A DNA stretch of 64,000 bases from Lysobacterales bacterium (GCA_014238945.1 JABAAB010000014.1:166882-230881), one strand, 5' to 3'; positions 35,295-44,830 are shown, counted from the stretch's first letter. Program-made: numbers and translations. The notes: generated by a model not told the origin, from the letters alone.

Positions 35295-37054
35295 CACATG
35301 GACTCGGGTGCTGAAATTCCCAGTATACCAAGACCGCTACTGAGCACGATGCGGGTTGCCAGAATCAGGTTGAGACGCGCGTTTCGGATGTTTTCATCAT
35401 CGACCAGGAACTGGTGCGAGTTGTAGTAGGCATGGAAATCGGTGGCCAGTGTCTGCAGGTAGTGAGCCAGCAGGTGGGGTGCACGCATACGTGCCGTCGA
35501 TTCGATGACCTCCGGAAAACGGCTCAGGGCTCTCAACAACTTAATTTCGTTTTCTTCCACCAGCAAGTTCAATGCCGCTTCACCGATGGCCTGGTTGTGC
35601 ACTTCATCGATCTGGTCAAGGTTTCTGAAGACGCTGCAAATCCTCGCATGCGCGTACTGGATGTAATACACCGGGTTTTCATTGGATTGGGATTTGGCCA
35701 GGTCAAGATCAAAATCCAGGTGCTGCTCGTGGGAACGCAAGACATAAAAGAACCGGGCAGCATCACTACCGACCTCTTCGCGTAACTGGCGGAGGGTTAT
35801 GAATTGGCCCGAGCGTGTGGACATGGCAACTTTTTTACCATTGCGGAACAGGATGGCAAATTGAACCAACAGGATTTCAAGTTTTTTGGGGTCCTCTCCC
35901 AAGCCCAGTGCCGCGGCTTGCAAGCGGGCGATGTAGCCATGATGGTCGGCGCCGAGTACATAAATGGCACGATCAAACCCGCGTTCCAATTTGTTGAGGA
36001 AATAGGCAATATCAGAGGCAAAATAAGTTGCCCTGCCATTCTCACGAACAACTACCCGGTCTTTCTTGTCACCGAGATCCGACGCACGGAACCATATTGC
36101 ACCATCTTTCTTAAACAGGTGACCGTTTTCTTCCAGACGCGCAATGGCATGATCGATGGCACCTTTGTGTTCAAGATCCCGTTCTGAAAACCATTCGTTA
36201 AAATGAACACCAAAGTCAGCAAGGTCGTGCTGTATGTCATCCAGGATACTGTTGAGTGCGGCATCAAAGAAGGTCAGATACCCGGTGTTGCCCAGCATGT
36301 CACGTGCTCTTTGAATCACTGCATCTATATAGAGTTCACGGTCGCCACCCCGGGCTTCGTCGTCCGGTAATTCGTCGAGGACATCCTGTCCTTTTTTCCG
36401 CCACTTGTCACCGACCTCGTTGCGTATCTCCCGGGCTATGTCATATATGTAGTCGCCCTGGTAGCCGTTTTCTGGAAACTGGAGCTGTTCTCCACAAAGT
36501 TCCAGATAGCGCAACCAGACACTTGCGGCAAGTATATCCATTTGCCGACCATTGTCGTTTACGTAGTATTCACGTTGTACCGAGTAGCCTGCAGCCTGCA
36601 AAATACTGGCGAGGCTGGCGCCGTAGGCCGCCCCCCGGCCGTGCCCGACATGCAGTGGACCAGTGGGGTTGGCGGATACAAACTCTACTGTTATTTCGCG
36701 GTTTTCGTCGGTTGGAACATGTCCATAACGATCACCATGGTAGAGTACGTCCTTGACGATGCCGGTCAGGGCAATTCTGTTCATGTAGAAGTTGATAAAT
36801 CCGGGTCCGGCGATTTCTGCACGGTCGAGTTGGCGTGATCGTGGCAGCTTCCTGATAATTTTCTGTGCCAGTTGCAGGGGTGGTATACCCGCGCGTTTGG
36901 AGAGTACCATGGCAACATTGGAAGCGAATTCACCATGTTCAGGCGAACGTGTCCGTTCCAGTTGAGGCACGATATCGCAATCCGCAGTCAACACCCCCTC
37001 ACGGATCAGATGCAGGAGAGCCTGAATCAATAATTCTTCTATGTGTGCTTTCAA
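35294..37054 (-). CDS. argS: Arginyl-tRNA synthetase
   Basis: 586 residues from a TTG at 37054, which gives the usual N terminus (MKAHIEELLIQALLHLI) and has AGGA nine bases upstream; a TTG at 37075 would add seven residues. The class I HIGH motif appears as HVGHGRGAAYG. As usual for ArgS there is no canonical KMSKS; the loop reads KKVAMSTRSGQFITL. The C-terminal anticodon-binding domain holds NPVYYIQYAHARICSVFRNL and ARLNLILATRIVLSSGLGILGI. It charges tRNA-Arg. Followed by the SPOR gene with a one-base overlap of stop and start. Confidence 0.95.
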   Translation of the reverse strand: MKAHIEELLIQALLHLIREGVLTADCDIVPQLERTRSPEHGEFASNVAMVLSKRAGIPPLQLAQKIIRKLPRSRQLDRAEIAGPGFINFYMNRIALTGIVKDVLYHGDRYGHVPTDENREITVEFVSANPTGPLHVGHGRGAAYGASLASILQAAGYSVQREYYVNDNGRQMDILAASVWLRYLELCGEQLQFPENGYQGDYIYDIAREIRNEVGDKWRKKGQDVLDELPDDEARGGDRELYIDAVIQRARDMLGNTGYLTFFDAALNSILDDIQHDLADFGVHFNEWFSERDLEHKGAIDHAIARLEENGHLFKKDGAIWFRASDLGDKKDRVVVRENGRATYFASDIAYFLNKLERGFDRAIYVLGADHHGYIARLQAAALGLGEDPKKLEILLVQFAILFRNGKKVAMSTRSGQFITLRQLREEVGSDAARFFYVLRSHEQHLDFDLDLAKSQSNENPVYYIQYAHARICSVFRNLDQIDEVHNQAIGEAALNLLVEENEIKLLRALSRFPEVIESTARMRAPHLLAHYLQTLATDFHAYYNSHQFLVDDENIRNARLNLILATRIVLSSGLGILGISAPESM

Positions 37055-37485
37055 GAAATCAGATCCTGTAAACAAATGCGCAAAGGCAATGACAAAGCGG
37101 GCTATTGTAAACCTTTGAACACACGCTGAAAATGGCTAACCGGGACAACATGTTCCAGCGGCCCGGGCCTGATGTGAATCAAGTCTCGTGGATTAGTGGC
37201 TATGGTAACTGATTTATCACAAGGATCCCCCATCACGGTTTGTTGTAAAAGTCGTCCGACAGGTGCTATGGCTCAGCCGGAAACCTGTGGATAACTCTGT
37301 GAATAAAACTGGATAGTCCGCATGGGTGGCCGGCCATGTTAAAATTGATTGGAACTTACACTGAAGGATTTTGATATAAAAACCTTTAAAAAACATATAA
37401 ATACAGAGAGTTTTGCATGATTTCACATCAACATGCTTATTAAGTCCATGTTTCTCCGTCCAACGACCCTGTCTGTGCATAAAAT
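37055..37485. other. A+T-rich intergenic region between argS and the TRAP permease gene
   Basis: 431 bases between divergent genes. It contains two DnaA-box-like 9-mers (37286-37306) followed by a strongly A+T-rich tract (about 37335-37440) with TATAAA-like words that could be promoters. There is no frame long enough for a TRAP small (Q) subunit, which usually precedes the M gene. No hairpin with a T-run was found. Confidence 0.5.
37286..37306 (-). promoter_or_regulatory. Pair of DnaA-box-like sites
   Basis: TGTGGATAA (37286-37294) is the exact complement of the consensus DnaA box TTATCCACA, and TGTGAATAA (37298-37306) differs by one base. Both point the same way, 12 bases apart, and an A+T-rich stretch follows at 37335-37440. 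DnaA could bind here; whether it does is inference. The usual oriC neighbours (dnaA, dnaN, gidA, rpmH) are absent. Confidence 0.45.
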
Positions 37486-38859
37486 ATGGCGGGCTTGATG
37501 TCCCTGGGTTTGTTTCTGGCCGCAGGCTTAAGCTTGCTGGCGGGCTTTCCTGTTGCATTCACGCTGGCAGGAGTTGCGTTGATTTTTGCTCTGCTGGGCG
37601 TGCTTGGTGGTGTGTTCGATCCTGCATTTCTGAGTGCTTTCCCCAGTCGCGTGTTCGGCATAATGAGTAACCAGACCCTGATCGCCGTACCGGTGTTTGT
37701 TTTCATGGGGGTTATGCTGGAACGTTCTAAACTGGCAGACCAGTTATTACAGGCGCTGGCAACGATAATGCGCCGGATACCCGGTGGATTGGGTCTGGCG
37801 GTGATGATGGTTGGTGCATTGATGGCCGCGAGCACTGGAATCGTAGGAGCAACCGTCGTGACCATGGGTTTGCTGTCGCTACCCACCATGTTACGCAATA
37901 ATTACAATCCATCCATTGCCACCGGCACCATTTGCGCTGCCGGGACACTTGGCCAGATTATCCCGCCATCCATAGCGCTGATCCTGTTGGCAGACGTTTT
38001 GTCCAACGCCTACCAGCAGGCACAATTGACCATGGGGATTTTCAGCCCCGAGACCATATCTGTTGGTGAGTTATTTGCCGGTGCGCTGTTACCCGGCCTG
38101 GCACTGGTTGGTCTGTACATGATCTACCTGATTGGCATGGCTGTTATCAAGCCACAGAAGATGCCGGCAATAGAACACGGTGCAGGGGAAGGTATATCGT
38201 TGTGGGAGTTGCTTGGCTTACTTGCCGGGCCGTTGCTGTTGATCCTGGCTGTGCTGGGGTCCATCCTGATGGGTTTGGCCACACCCACAGAGGCGGCAGC
38301 GGTGGGTGCAACCGGAGCCATGTTACTGGCCCTGAAACAAGAAATGCTCAGCCTGGAAACACTCCGCACAGTGGTCTACCAATCAGCCCGTATCAGTGCA
38401 ATGGTATTCATGATCCTCATAGGTGCTTCACTGTTCAGCCTGGTATTTCGTGGTTATGGTGGTGATGAATATGTCCAGTCGTTGTTGCTGAATCTGCCCG
38501 GGGGGCAATTTGGGGTGTTGCTGACCGTCATGCTGGTGCTTTTCCTGCTGGGTTTTATCCTGGATTTTATTGAAATTACCTACGTGGTTATACCCATAGT
38601 AGGCCCGGTATTGCTCGCTATGGGTATGAATCCCGTCTGGCTGGGTGTAATGATTGCCATCAACCTGCAGACTTCCTTCCTGACACCACCGTTTGGATTT
38701 TCATTGTTTTATTTACGCGGAGTTGCGCCGCCGGAAGTGACAACCCCTGAGATTTACCGTGGGGTTATTCCGTTTATCGCTATCCAGTTACTGATGCTTG
38801 GCTTGCTGGCCCTGTGGCCCGAACTGGCGACATGGCTGCCAAATGCCATTTATTCATAG
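37486..38859 (+). CDS. TRAP transporter large membrane subunit (DctM family)
   Basis: 457 residues, about 12 hydrophobic segments. Typical DctM sequences are SLLAGFPVAFTLAGVALIFALLG near the start, STGIVGATVVTMGLLSLPTML, AGTLGQIIPPSIALILLADV and LGFILDFIEITYVVIPIVGP. It forms the sodium-driven carrier part of a TRAP importer for organic acids. The ATG lacks a ribosome-binding site; an ATG four codons later is an alternative. No small Q subunit gene lies upstream or elsewhere in the window, and no fusion to Q is seen because the protein begins directly with the M domain. Converges on the binding-protein gene. Confidence 0.9.
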   Translation: MAGLMSLGLFLAAGLSLLAGFPVAFTLAGVALIFALLGVLGGVFDPAFLSAFPSRVFGIMSNQTLIAVPVFVFMGVMLERSKLADQLLQALATIMRRIPGGLGLAVMMVGALMAASTGIVGATVVTMGLLSLPTMLRNNYNPSIATGTICAAGTLGQIIPPSIALILLADVLSNAYQQAQLTMGIFSPETISVGELFAGALLPGLALVGLYMIYLIGMAVIKPQKMPAIEHGAGEGISLWELLGLLAGPLLLILAVLGSILMGLATPTEAAAVGATGAMLLALKQEMLSLETLRTVVYQSARISAMVFMILIGASLFSLVFRGYGGDEYVQSLLLNLPGGQFGVLLTVMLVLFLLGFILDFIEITYVVIPIVGPVLLAMGMNPVWLGVMIAINLQTSFLTPPFGFSLFYLRGVAPPEVTTPEIYRGVIPFIAIQLLMLGLLALWPELATWLPNAIYS

Positions 38860-39011
38860 CGTGAAACTATTTGATGACTGGGTGTGGCGCTGTGTTGGCC
38901 GAGGACCCAAGGCAATCTGAAGGTCAATATGGCAGGGCTTGAAGAATTGCTCAGCCTGAACTGACCTGAGTTTGCCTGTCTGAACAGTACGCCCTGACTA
39001 CCCCCGGGTTG

Positions 39012-40121
39012 TTAAAATGTGTCGATCTCAGGGCGCAGGTTAAGCAAGGTCCTGTCGGAAATGGTGGTCCAGGGATTTACCGTTTCATAATAGGCGTTCA
39101 GCGATGCAAGGATCCGACCAATCAGCTCATCGTCACTGGCCAGTTCCAGCATTAAGTCGTCACCGATCTGTTTCAATTTGATGAGCACATCATCGGGCAG
39201 TCGGCGCAGTTCGACCCCGTGTTCATCCAGCAGGATCCTGAGGGATTTGCCATTTTGATAGGTGAAGTCTGACAGGGTATCGACCACCGATGCCTGGCTG
39301 GCAATTTCAATGATGTCCCTGAGGTCTTGTGGCAACGCATCCCAGGCGTCCCTGTTGACCAGACATTCAAGAGCGGTGCCGGGTTCATGCCATCCCGGAT
39401 AGTAGTAATACTTTGCTGCCCGAAACAGACCAAAGGCGAGGTCGTTGTAGGGCCCAACCCATTCTGTAGCGTCGATGGTTCCCGTTTGCAAGGCGGTGAA
39501 CAATTCTGCGCCCGGAATCGTCTGGGGTGTGCCACCGGCACGTCTGAGGATTTCACCCCCCAGACCGGGAATTCTCATCTTGAGACCCTGGAGGTCATCC
39601 AGACTGTTGATCTCACGGTTGAACCAACCCGCCATCTGGGGCCCGGAGTTTCCGGCCAGAAAAGGGATGATACCAAAGGGTTCGTACACTTCCCGCCACA
39701 GTTCCATTCCCCCTCCAAAGTAGAACCAGCCGTGTAATTCCTGTGCGCTGAGACCGAACGGTATACCGGCAAAAAACTGTGCAGCCGGGGCCTTGCCCTT
39801 CCAGTAGTATGCTGCACTGTGGCCCATTTCTGCGGTGCCCTGGGACACGGCATCAAATACTTCAAACGGCGGTACCAATTCGTTGCCGCCATAGACTTTT
39901 ACTTTTAGACGCCCGTTGCTGAGACGTCCGATCTTTTCGGCCAGGCGGTTGGCGTTGGTACCGAGTCCGGGGAAATCCCGTGGCCAGGACGTAACCATTT
40001 TCCATTCAAAGGTCTGCTGTGAAGATTGCCCTGAACATTCGACTTGAGAACCCTGCTGTTTCGTGCAGGCAGCCAGTACACCTGCGGCACCAGCGGCGGT
40101 CACAAATTTTCTTCTATCCAT
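39012..40121 (-). CDS. TRAP transporter substrate-binding protein (DctP/TakP type)
   Basis: 369 residues from ATG 40121, preceded by GGGGAG. The N terminus MDRRKFVTAAGAAGVLAAC looks like a Tat signal (RRKF) ending in a lipobox (LAAC), so a membrane-tethered periplasmic lipoprotein is possible. Family motifs are FEWKMVTSWPRDFPGLGTNA, GGNELVPPFEVFDAVSQGTAEMGH, the ligand-binding region LQGLKMRIPGLGGEILRRAGG, and ATEWVGPYNDLAFGLF. The set resembles TakP proteins, which bind 2-oxo acids such as pyruvate, but the ligand is not certain. It would deliver substrate to the converging DctM-type protein. Confidence 0.9.
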   Translation of the reverse strand: MDRRKFVTAAGAAGVLAACTKQQGSQVECSGQSSQQTFEWKMVTSWPRDFPGLGTNANRLAEKIGRLSNGRLKVKVYGGNELVPPFEVFDAVSQGTAEMGHSAAYYWKGKAPAAQFFAGIPFGLSAQELHGWFYFGGGMELWREVYEPFGIIPFLAGNSGPQMAGWFNREINSLDDLQGLKMRIPGLGGEILRRAGGTPQTIPGAELFTALQTGTIDATEWVGPYNDLAFGLFRAAKYYYYPGWHEPGTALECLVNRDAWDALPQDLRDIIEIASQASVVDTLSDFTYQNGKSLRILLDEHGVELRRLPDDVLIKLKQIGDDLMLELASDDELIGRILASLNAYYETVNPWTTISDRTLLNLRPEIDTF

Positions 40122-40201
40122 CGGATCATTCTCCCCAAACAACTCAAAAGTATTGGTCTTAATGCTATAGTTGAAAGCAGTCTATATCAGTTCAGGAAGT
40201 C

Positions 40202-40408
40202 ATGAAATCAGAAGATACTGCGGAGATCACCAGGTTGCTCGCAGAATTGCGTGAAGAACACCGGGACCTTGACCTGGCCATCAATCGAATGGCACAGGAT
40301 CCATGGCAGGATCAGTTACGCATGAGACGACTGAAGAAACGCAAATTGAAACTGAAGGACTGGATAGCCCGTCTGGAATCACAACTGATTCCTGACATGG
40401 ACGCCTGA
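40202..40408 (+). CDS. DUF465 (YdcH-like) small coiled-coil protein
   Basis: 68 residues, highly charged and helical: ITRLLAELREEHRDLDLAIN, then RMRRLKKRKLKLKDWIARLE. The His-Arg-Asp-Leu-Asp core and the Lys/Arg-rich second helix match DUF465 proteins, found across proteobacteria with unknown function. AGGAAG lies just before the ATG. Divergent from the TRAP binding protein and ends one base from the stop of convergent plsB. Confidence 0.85.
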   Translation: MKSEDTAEITRLLAELREEHRDLDLAINRMAQDPWQDQLRMRRLKKRKLKLKDWIARLESQLIPDMDA

Positions 40409-40409
40409 A

Positions 40410-42992
40410 CTACACTCGGTCAGACACTCTGCCCGGCTCCAATAACTCAGTATCTGCTTCTGGCTTTTCTGTTGCCGGGGTCTGACGATCAATTTCCTGC
40501 CGGATAGCTTCTCCCAGTATGAATCTGGCGTCCGTGCTGATTTGCTCCAGTCGCTGGTCGTACATCAACTTGTTCTCAGGGGTGGTCGTCAGGATGCCGT
40601 ATTTGCGCAGTTGTGCGATAAATTTCCTGAACAGCGCCCGGTCGTAAAATTCAGGTGCATTGAATTCATGCAACATGGAAATACGCTGTGCCGTGTCAAT
40701 GCACACACGTTCCAATTCGGCACGGCTTAATTTGCCCGGGCCATTCCTGGCCAGCACGGATACTGTGATCAGGTATCGATGCAATGTTTGCAGCAGGCTG
40801 TGGGCAAGGATTTTTAGTTGCATTGTTGCTTCTGGGCTATCCGGTGAACGGCTCAAAGTCTGTCCGTCTTCGGACCTGTTCAGCAGACCCAGTGTGAGCA
40901 ATTGTTCGACACTCTGATCCAGGGCCCTGGTAAATTCACGCTGTTTCCAGGGTAGGAAGAACTCAGCCTGAAGAAAGGGTTGCAGGGCTATGGCCATCCG
41001 GCGCATGTCGTTGTACGGGAATTCCCGGTGCTCCAGGAAGCAACAGGCAACCAGAGAAGGCAACACCATCAGGTGTGCGGAATTGTTTCGAAAATAGGTC
41101 AGACCGACGGCCCGTTCGGGATCGATGGATATGATATCGCCCAGTGTGTGCGATTGACGCTGCAGAACATTCATCTCAAGACCGTATTTAACAATTTCCT
41201 CGGCACTTTTTTCGGTGATGGTCACACGTTGTGGCGTAGGGGGATTTTTTAGCAATATCTGGAATAGTTTGATCTGCCGTTGAAGCTGTTTTTCACCCAG
41301 GGCATGCCGGGGTGTACCCAGCAAAACCAGCGTCAGGAGGTTCACCGGATTGACATCTGCACTGGCATTGACGTGGGTCATGATGGTGTGACCCAACTCT
41401 TCAACCACGGCGTTGAACCAGGTGGGTCGCTTGCTTTGCCCCTGAACGGTATCTTTCCAATCGGGGTCGTGCTGTTGCAGTAGTTTGTCCAGAAAAATGG
41501 GTTCACCCAGGCTTACGTGTGCCTGGCCATAGTTGTGACGCGCGATACCAAATATCTTGGTCACATCCCACAACCTCTCCGAACGCTTGGCTTTTCCGGA
41601 CAACTCTGTTGTGTAACTGCTGCCTTCTACCATCCGCTCATAGCCGATGTAAACCGGTTGAAACATGATCGGCCGTACGGGTGCATTGAGGTAACTCCGT
41701 ACCGACATGGCCAGCATACCGCCCTTGGGTGGCAGCAGGCGGCCGGTGCGGCTGCGGGTACCTTCTATGAAGTACTCGATGGAAACACCCTGGGATTGAA
41801 TGGTACTGAGGTATTCATAAAAAACGGCCGCGTACAACTTGCGTGAACGGAATGTCCGGCGCAGAAAAAAAGCACCGCCACGTCTCAACAGCGGCCCCAA
41901 AATGGGGAGATTCAGATTTATACCAGCGGCAATATGAGGTGGTACAGACCCGTGTTCGTGCACCAGGTAGGACAACAGCACGTAATCAAGATGACTGCGA
42001 TGGCAGGGAACATAGATGACTTCGTGTCCAATCGCCTGGTGCTGAAGGTGCTCAAAATGATGGACACCGATACCGTTGTAGATGCGATTCCAGAACCATG
42101 AAATCATGGCCTCTGCAATAACGATGGTTGCATAGGAATAATTCGCAGCAATTTCCCGGGCATGTTTCGCTGCCTGTCTGCTGGCTTTCTCCGGGCTGAT
42201 CCCGGTTCTGCGTGCTTTTTCCTCGATGGCCAGCCGGACATTGGGGGATTTGATGATCTTGTCAACGACGGTGCGGCGGTGGGACAGGTCCGGCCCGATT
42301 GCAGTCGTTCTTACCCGTTTGAAATGTACCCTGAGTATCCGTGAAACCTTTCTCAAGGCAACCGAAGATTCAATACCATCAGTTGCAAGATCACGTAATG
42401 ACAGTGGCCGGCTGAACTGAACAAAGGTACGGCGACCATTGACCAGGGTGCTGAAAAACCGTTGGGACCTGCTACCTATTTCCCAATTCTCTGCAAATAC
42501 AGTGCGTGTGAATCCACTGTCCTTGCTCGGAGCCTGGCCCATCAGCACAGTTACGGGGACCAGTTGGATATCCAGGTCCGGGTTGGCCCAGGTGCTTTCC
42601 ACCATCAATTGCAGCATGGCCGAGTGTGTGCGTGGATCGGGGTGGCGAAACAGCAGTCCCTTGAGTCTTTTGAGGGCTGCGTGGGATCGCCCGGGGCAAT
42701 TTTCAACGCCTTGCACCGCAAGCAACGGGCGGGCCAGACCCTGTTGTTCGCAGCATTGATCCAGGATAAGTACCGATGACAGCGCGTAGGAATCAATTAC
42801 GTAGCAAACAGCTTGTGGGCCACTGACACCGATATTACCATCCGGGTCAGCCTTTATACGGGGTTTGACCCACAGACTCAATATTGCCCTGAGCAACAGC
42901 TGCCAACGCACCATCATGCTGGCTTTTAGTGTGCTTGGCTTGTCCTGACTCATCGGTGGTATGGCCTGTCTGCCGTTTGCCGGGTGGTACAT
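40410..42992 (-). CDS. plsB: Glycerol-3-phosphate 1-O-acyltransferase PlsB
   Basis: 860 residues if translation starts at 42992; the ATG at 42953 (MSQDKPSTLK) is an equally possible start giving 847. Neither has a clear ribosome-binding site. Acyltransferase motifs are PCHRSHLDYVLLSYLVHE (HX4D), GGAFFLRR, FIEGTRSRTGRLLPPKGG and RPIMFQPVYIGYE. It makes lysophosphatidic acid from glycerol-3-phosphate and acyl-ACP or acyl-CoA at the inner membrane, the first step of phospholipid synthesis. It follows pyrF on the same strand but behind a terminator, so it probably has its own promoter in the short gap. Confidence 0.94.
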   Translation of the reverse strand: MYHPANGRQAIPPMSQDKPSTLKASMMVRWQLLLRAILSLWVKPRIKADPDGNIGVSGPQAVCYVIDSYALSSVLILDQCCEQQGLARPLLAVQGVENCPGRSHAALKRLKGLLFRHPDPRTHSAMLQLMVESTWANPDLDIQLVPVTVLMGQAPSKDSGFTRTVFAENWEIGSRSQRFFSTLVNGRRTFVQFSRPLSLRDLATDGIESSVALRKVSRILRVHFKRVRTTAIGPDLSHRRTVVDKIIKSPNVRLAIEEKARRTGISPEKASRQAAKHAREIAANYSYATIVIAEAMISWFWNRIYNGIGVHHFEHLQHQAIGHEVIYVPCHRSHLDYVLLSYLVHEHGSVPPHIAAGINLNLPILGPLLRRGGAFFLRRTFRSRKLYAAVFYEYLSTIQSQGVSIEYFIEGTRSRTGRLLPPKGGMLAMSVRSYLNAPVRPIMFQPVYIGYERMVEGSSYTTELSGKAKRSERLWDVTKIFGIARHNYGQAHVSLGEPIFLDKLLQQHDPDWKDTVQGQSKRPTWFNAVVEELGHTIMTHVNASADVNPVNLLTLVLLGTPRHALGEKQLQRQIKLFQILLKNPPTPQRVTITEKSAEEIVKYGLEMNVLQRQSHTLGDIISIDPERAVGLTYFRNNSAHLMVLPSLVACCFLEHREFPYNDMRRMAIALQPFLQAEFFLPWKQREFTRALDQSVEQLLTLGLLNRSEDGQTLSRSPDSPEATMQLKILAHSLLQTLHRYLITVSVLARNGPGKLSRAELERVCIDTAQRISMLHEFNAPEFYDRALFRKFIAQLRKYGILTTTPENKLMYDQRLEQISTDARFILGEAIRQEIDRQTPATEKPEADTELLEPGRVSDRV

Positions 42993-43023
42993 ATTCTAGC
43001 TTAAATGAAAATTGCTTCGCGCA

Positions 43024-43057
43024 TAAAAAATCCGGGCGAGGCACGAGGCCTGCCCGG
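43024..43057 (-). terminator. Rho-independent terminator of pyrF
   Basis: On the minus strand: CCGGGC-AGGC-CTCGT-GCCT-C-GCCCGG followed by ATTTTTTATG. A ten-pair stem with one bulge and a clear T-run, 170 bases beyond the pyrF stop and about 30 before plsB. A second small stem, TCCGGC-AGA-GCCGGA, lies at 43061-43075. Confidence 0.85.
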
Positions 43058-43226
43058 AAATCCGGCAGAGCCGGAGAGGATCGGTCTATCAAGATAATTT
43101 CGTACTTTTGTTTTTCTTTTAATTAGTTACAGCTATATCGTAATGTTATTTATTAACTGTTGTCAACACCCACGTAACAGATTGGGAAGACCTTTTTACG
43201 TCCAACCGAAGTAAAAGTAAAGGAAT

Positions 43227-43976
43227 TCAGTGCTTATCGGCGTTTCCGGCCTGGTCCGAAAATGCCCTGGCGATCTCTTGCTGGATGCTTTCGGCCGCAG
43301 CATGAGGGTCGGAAGCTGTACGTATGGGTCGCCCGACGACCAGGTAATCCGCACCCTGTGCGATGGCCTGGTACGGACCGATGACGCGCTGCTGGTCATC
43401 CTGCTCACTACTGTCATTGTGCACCGGTCGAATACCCGGACATACCGTTATCAGGCGGGAATCGGCGTATTGACGCAAAGCCTTGACTTCCAGTCCCGAT
43501 GAGACGACTCCATCACACCCCAATGCCAGTGCGCGCTTTGCGCGTGACAACACCAGTGTGCGGGCATCACACTGGAATCCGAGGTCATCAAGGTCACCCT
43601 GGTCAAGACTGGTCAACGCGGTCACCGCGAGTATCTGAACCTTGTCCTTGGCATCGGCGGCCGCCCTTAACATGCTGTCATTGCCATGAACCGTACAAAA
43701 ATCAACCTGGTGGCGGGCCAGTTGCCTTACCGCCGCAGCCACGGTAGCCGGTATATCAAACAACTTCAGGTCAGCAAATATTTTTTTACCCCGGCCTTTG
43801 AGCTCTTCGAGCAATTCAAAATAGTGACCGGATAAGAAAACTTCCAAGCCCAGTTTGTAAAATTCTATCGAATCATCCAGTTTGGCGATCAGTGACCTGG
43901 CCTCCTCCAACGTGGCTACATCGAGGGCAAATATCAGTCGTTCACGGTTGGCGATATCAAGGTTTTTTGTGGTCAT
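43227..43976 (-). CDS. pyrF: Orotidine 5'-phosphate decarboxylase
   Basis: 249 residues. LIFALDVATLEEARSLI opens the barrel, the catalytic Lys/Asp motif is FADLKLFDIPATV, and phosphate-binding ends are ITVCPGIRP and ADYLVVGRPIRTA. It makes UMP, the last step of de novo pyrimidine synthesis; pyrE for the step before is 8 kb upstream on the same strand. The gap from the alpha/beta-hydrolase gene is two bases, so they are cotranscribed. Confidence 0.95.
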   Translation of the reverse strand: MTTKNLDIANRERLIFALDVATLEEARSLIAKLDDSIEFYKLGLEVFLSGHYFELLEELKGRGKKIFADLKLFDIPATVAAAVRQLARHQVDFCTVHGNDSMLRAAADAKDKVQILAVTALTSLDQGDLDDLGFQCDARTLVLSRAKRALALGCDGVVSSGLEVKALRQYADSRLITVCPGIRPVHNDSSEQDDQQRVIGPYQAIAQGADYLVVGRPIRTASDPHAAAESIQQEIARAFSDQAGNADKH

Positions 43977-43978
43977 GG

Positions 43979-44830
43979 TTACGATTCCCGAATGAAAAAT
44001 TCTTTTACTATGGCAGCGGTTTTCTGAGCTTTGTCCATGTGAAAATGATGATGCCCGTCTTCCTTTACCCGGCGACAGTCGGCAATGGCTGAAAGACGTT
44101 GGTTCAAGGCCGGTTCCCCCAGGTAGTCAATGACCGATGGTGATGTAAAGACCAGCGTCGGTGAACGGATTGCTGCCAGCACATCCAACACCTGGTTATC
44201 AGAGAACCATTGTGGTGAGCGCCAATTCAGACGCGGATCGGTGCGCCACTGGTAATGGTCACCGGTATGCTCCAGCGAACGTTCACACAGCAAACGTGCC
44301 GCGTGATCCGATAGCGGTGATTTGCCTTGGCGTGCACGTATGGCCTCTTCTACGTTGGTGTACGGACGAAGATTACTGAGCTGCTTGCGCACCGATTGTA
44401 CGGACATGCGCAAGCGCCGGGCCGCTTGTCCTGCAGGTAGTGACAGGATACCCACGGCATCCAGCATGACCAGGCTGTCTACCCGTTCTGGTAACGCCGC
44501 AGCGAAACAGCTGGCGATCCCACCACCCAGGGAATGCCCGATGAGATGGCAGCTTTCCCACCCCAGCTTGTCCAGCACCTGATCCAGGTCAAACAGGTTT
44601 TCCGTGGCGTGGTAGCGACTGTCGGCGGGCCGGTGTGATGACAGGCCGTGACCGGCAAAATCCAACGCCAACAGGTCAAATTCATCAAGGAAAGTCGCCA
44701 TTGGCACAAAGGATGCGGCGTTGTCCAGCCAACCATGGAGGCACAGGACCCTGGCCGCACCCGGTCTGGACCAATGCAGTCCGGTGAGCGTACCCCAGGC
44801 AAGTGTGATGCTGGCTTCAACGGGATTCAT
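43979..44830 (-). CDS. Alpha/beta-hydrolase, function unknown
   Basis: 283 residues from the ATG at 44830, which overlaps the uvrD stop (ATGA). Motifs: VLCLHGWLDNAASF (oxyanion), LALDFAGHGLSS, nucleophile elbow LIGHSLGGGIAS (Ser at about 107), acid in LVFTSPSVIDYLG and base in EDGHHHFHMDK. These place it with serine hydrolases of the MhpC/esterase kind; substrate unknown. No signal peptide. Sits between uvrD and pyrF in a tight run, which says little about its task. Confidence 0.8.
   Translation of the reverse strand: MNPVEASITLAWGTLTGLHWSRPGAARVLCLHGWLDNAASFVPMATFLDEFDLLALDFAGHGLSSHRPADSRYHATENLFDLDQVLDKLGWESCHLIGHSLGGGIASCFAAALPERVDSLVMLDAVGILSLPAGQAARRLRMSVQSVRKQLSNLRPYTNVEEAIRARQGKSPLSDHAARLLCERSLEHTGDHYQWRTDPRLNWRSPQWFSDNQVLDVLAAIRSPTLVFTSPSVIDYLGEPALNQRLSAIADCRRVKEDGHHHFHMDKAQKTAAIVKEFFIRES

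Noticed and set aside
37055..37485. Chromosomal replication origin
   Set aside because: Only two DnaA-like boxes and none of the usual neighbours; too little for an oriC call, so kept only as a site pair.
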